Assembly: GCA_031551765.1 (NCBI GenBank) | Contig: JAVBNC010000119.1 | Coordinates: 1 to 21,593 of the forward strand | Source: JAVBNC01 sp031551765 | GTDB lineage: Bacteria; Desulfobacterota; Desulfovibrionia; Desulfovibrionales; Desulfovibrionaceae | Length of the DNA stretch: 21,593 nucleotides | Direction: 5' to 3' | In this document: positions 21,515-21,593 of the stretch, piece by piece | How positions within the stretch are numbered: position 1 is the first letter of the stretch | Layout of the letters: every line of letters begins with the position of its first letter | Program-made: the position numbers and the translations under genes | Notes under the pieces: generated by a model | What the model was told of the DNA's origin: nothing | Databases searched by the model: none | Seen by the model: only the letters and a program-made list of their open reading frames with translations

Positions 21515-21593
21515 ACCCCCCATCCCCTTCCAACGAACTTCAACAGGGGTATGGGGGCGTCTCTCTTTGATGTACGCCAACCGTACAGTTATC

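Overview
The window reads as a GC-rich bacterial chromosome joined to one end of a prophage. The host genes (thioredoxin-reductase fusion, TtuA-like tRNA thiolase, NtrY-like kinase) and the abundance of GC-rich intergenic hairpins suggest an anaerobic delta-proteobacterium of the Desulfovibrio/Bilophila type. That is inference from protein character, not a database match.

Prophage, about 1-12,700, all genes on the minus strand (read right to left): SF3 helicase, an 84-residue linker ORF, zinc-ribbon/TOPRIM primase, ParB-domain DNA methyltransferase, small terminase, large terminase, a run of GC hairpins, a small HTH protein, the hicAB toxin-antitoxin pair with its own promoter and terminator, a gpW-like protein, lambda-type portal, S49 head protease with nested scaffold, gpD-like decoration protein, and the N-terminal part of a lambda gpE-like capsid protein. 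The capsid gene is cut by the end of an IS21-family element whose istA start is at the left edge. Three lesions or possible recoding events affect phage genes: IS21 in the capsid gene, an in-frame amber codon inside the protease/scaffold gene, and a 10-G tract that puts the methyltransferase out of frame. The prophage is probably defective for particle production. The methyltransferase may instead be phase-variable.

Boundary, about 12,663-13,234: a 450-base stretch without a convincing gene but with strong dyad symmetry lies beside an intact tRNA-Val(CAC) gene that has its own consensus promoter and terminator. The 3' end of the tRNA faces the prophage, so it is a plausible attachment site. 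No integrase or repressor is visible in the window.

Host region, 13,295-21,593: a glutaredoxin/thioredoxin-fold plus thioredoxin-reductase fusion (minus) diverges from a cyclophilin, a small lipoprotein, a cardiolipin synthase and a TtuA-like tRNA sulfurtransferase (all plus). These converge on an NtrY-like membrane sensor kinase (minus) across a hairpin-rich 417-base spacer. A perfect 19-base inverted repeat precedes the kinase gene.
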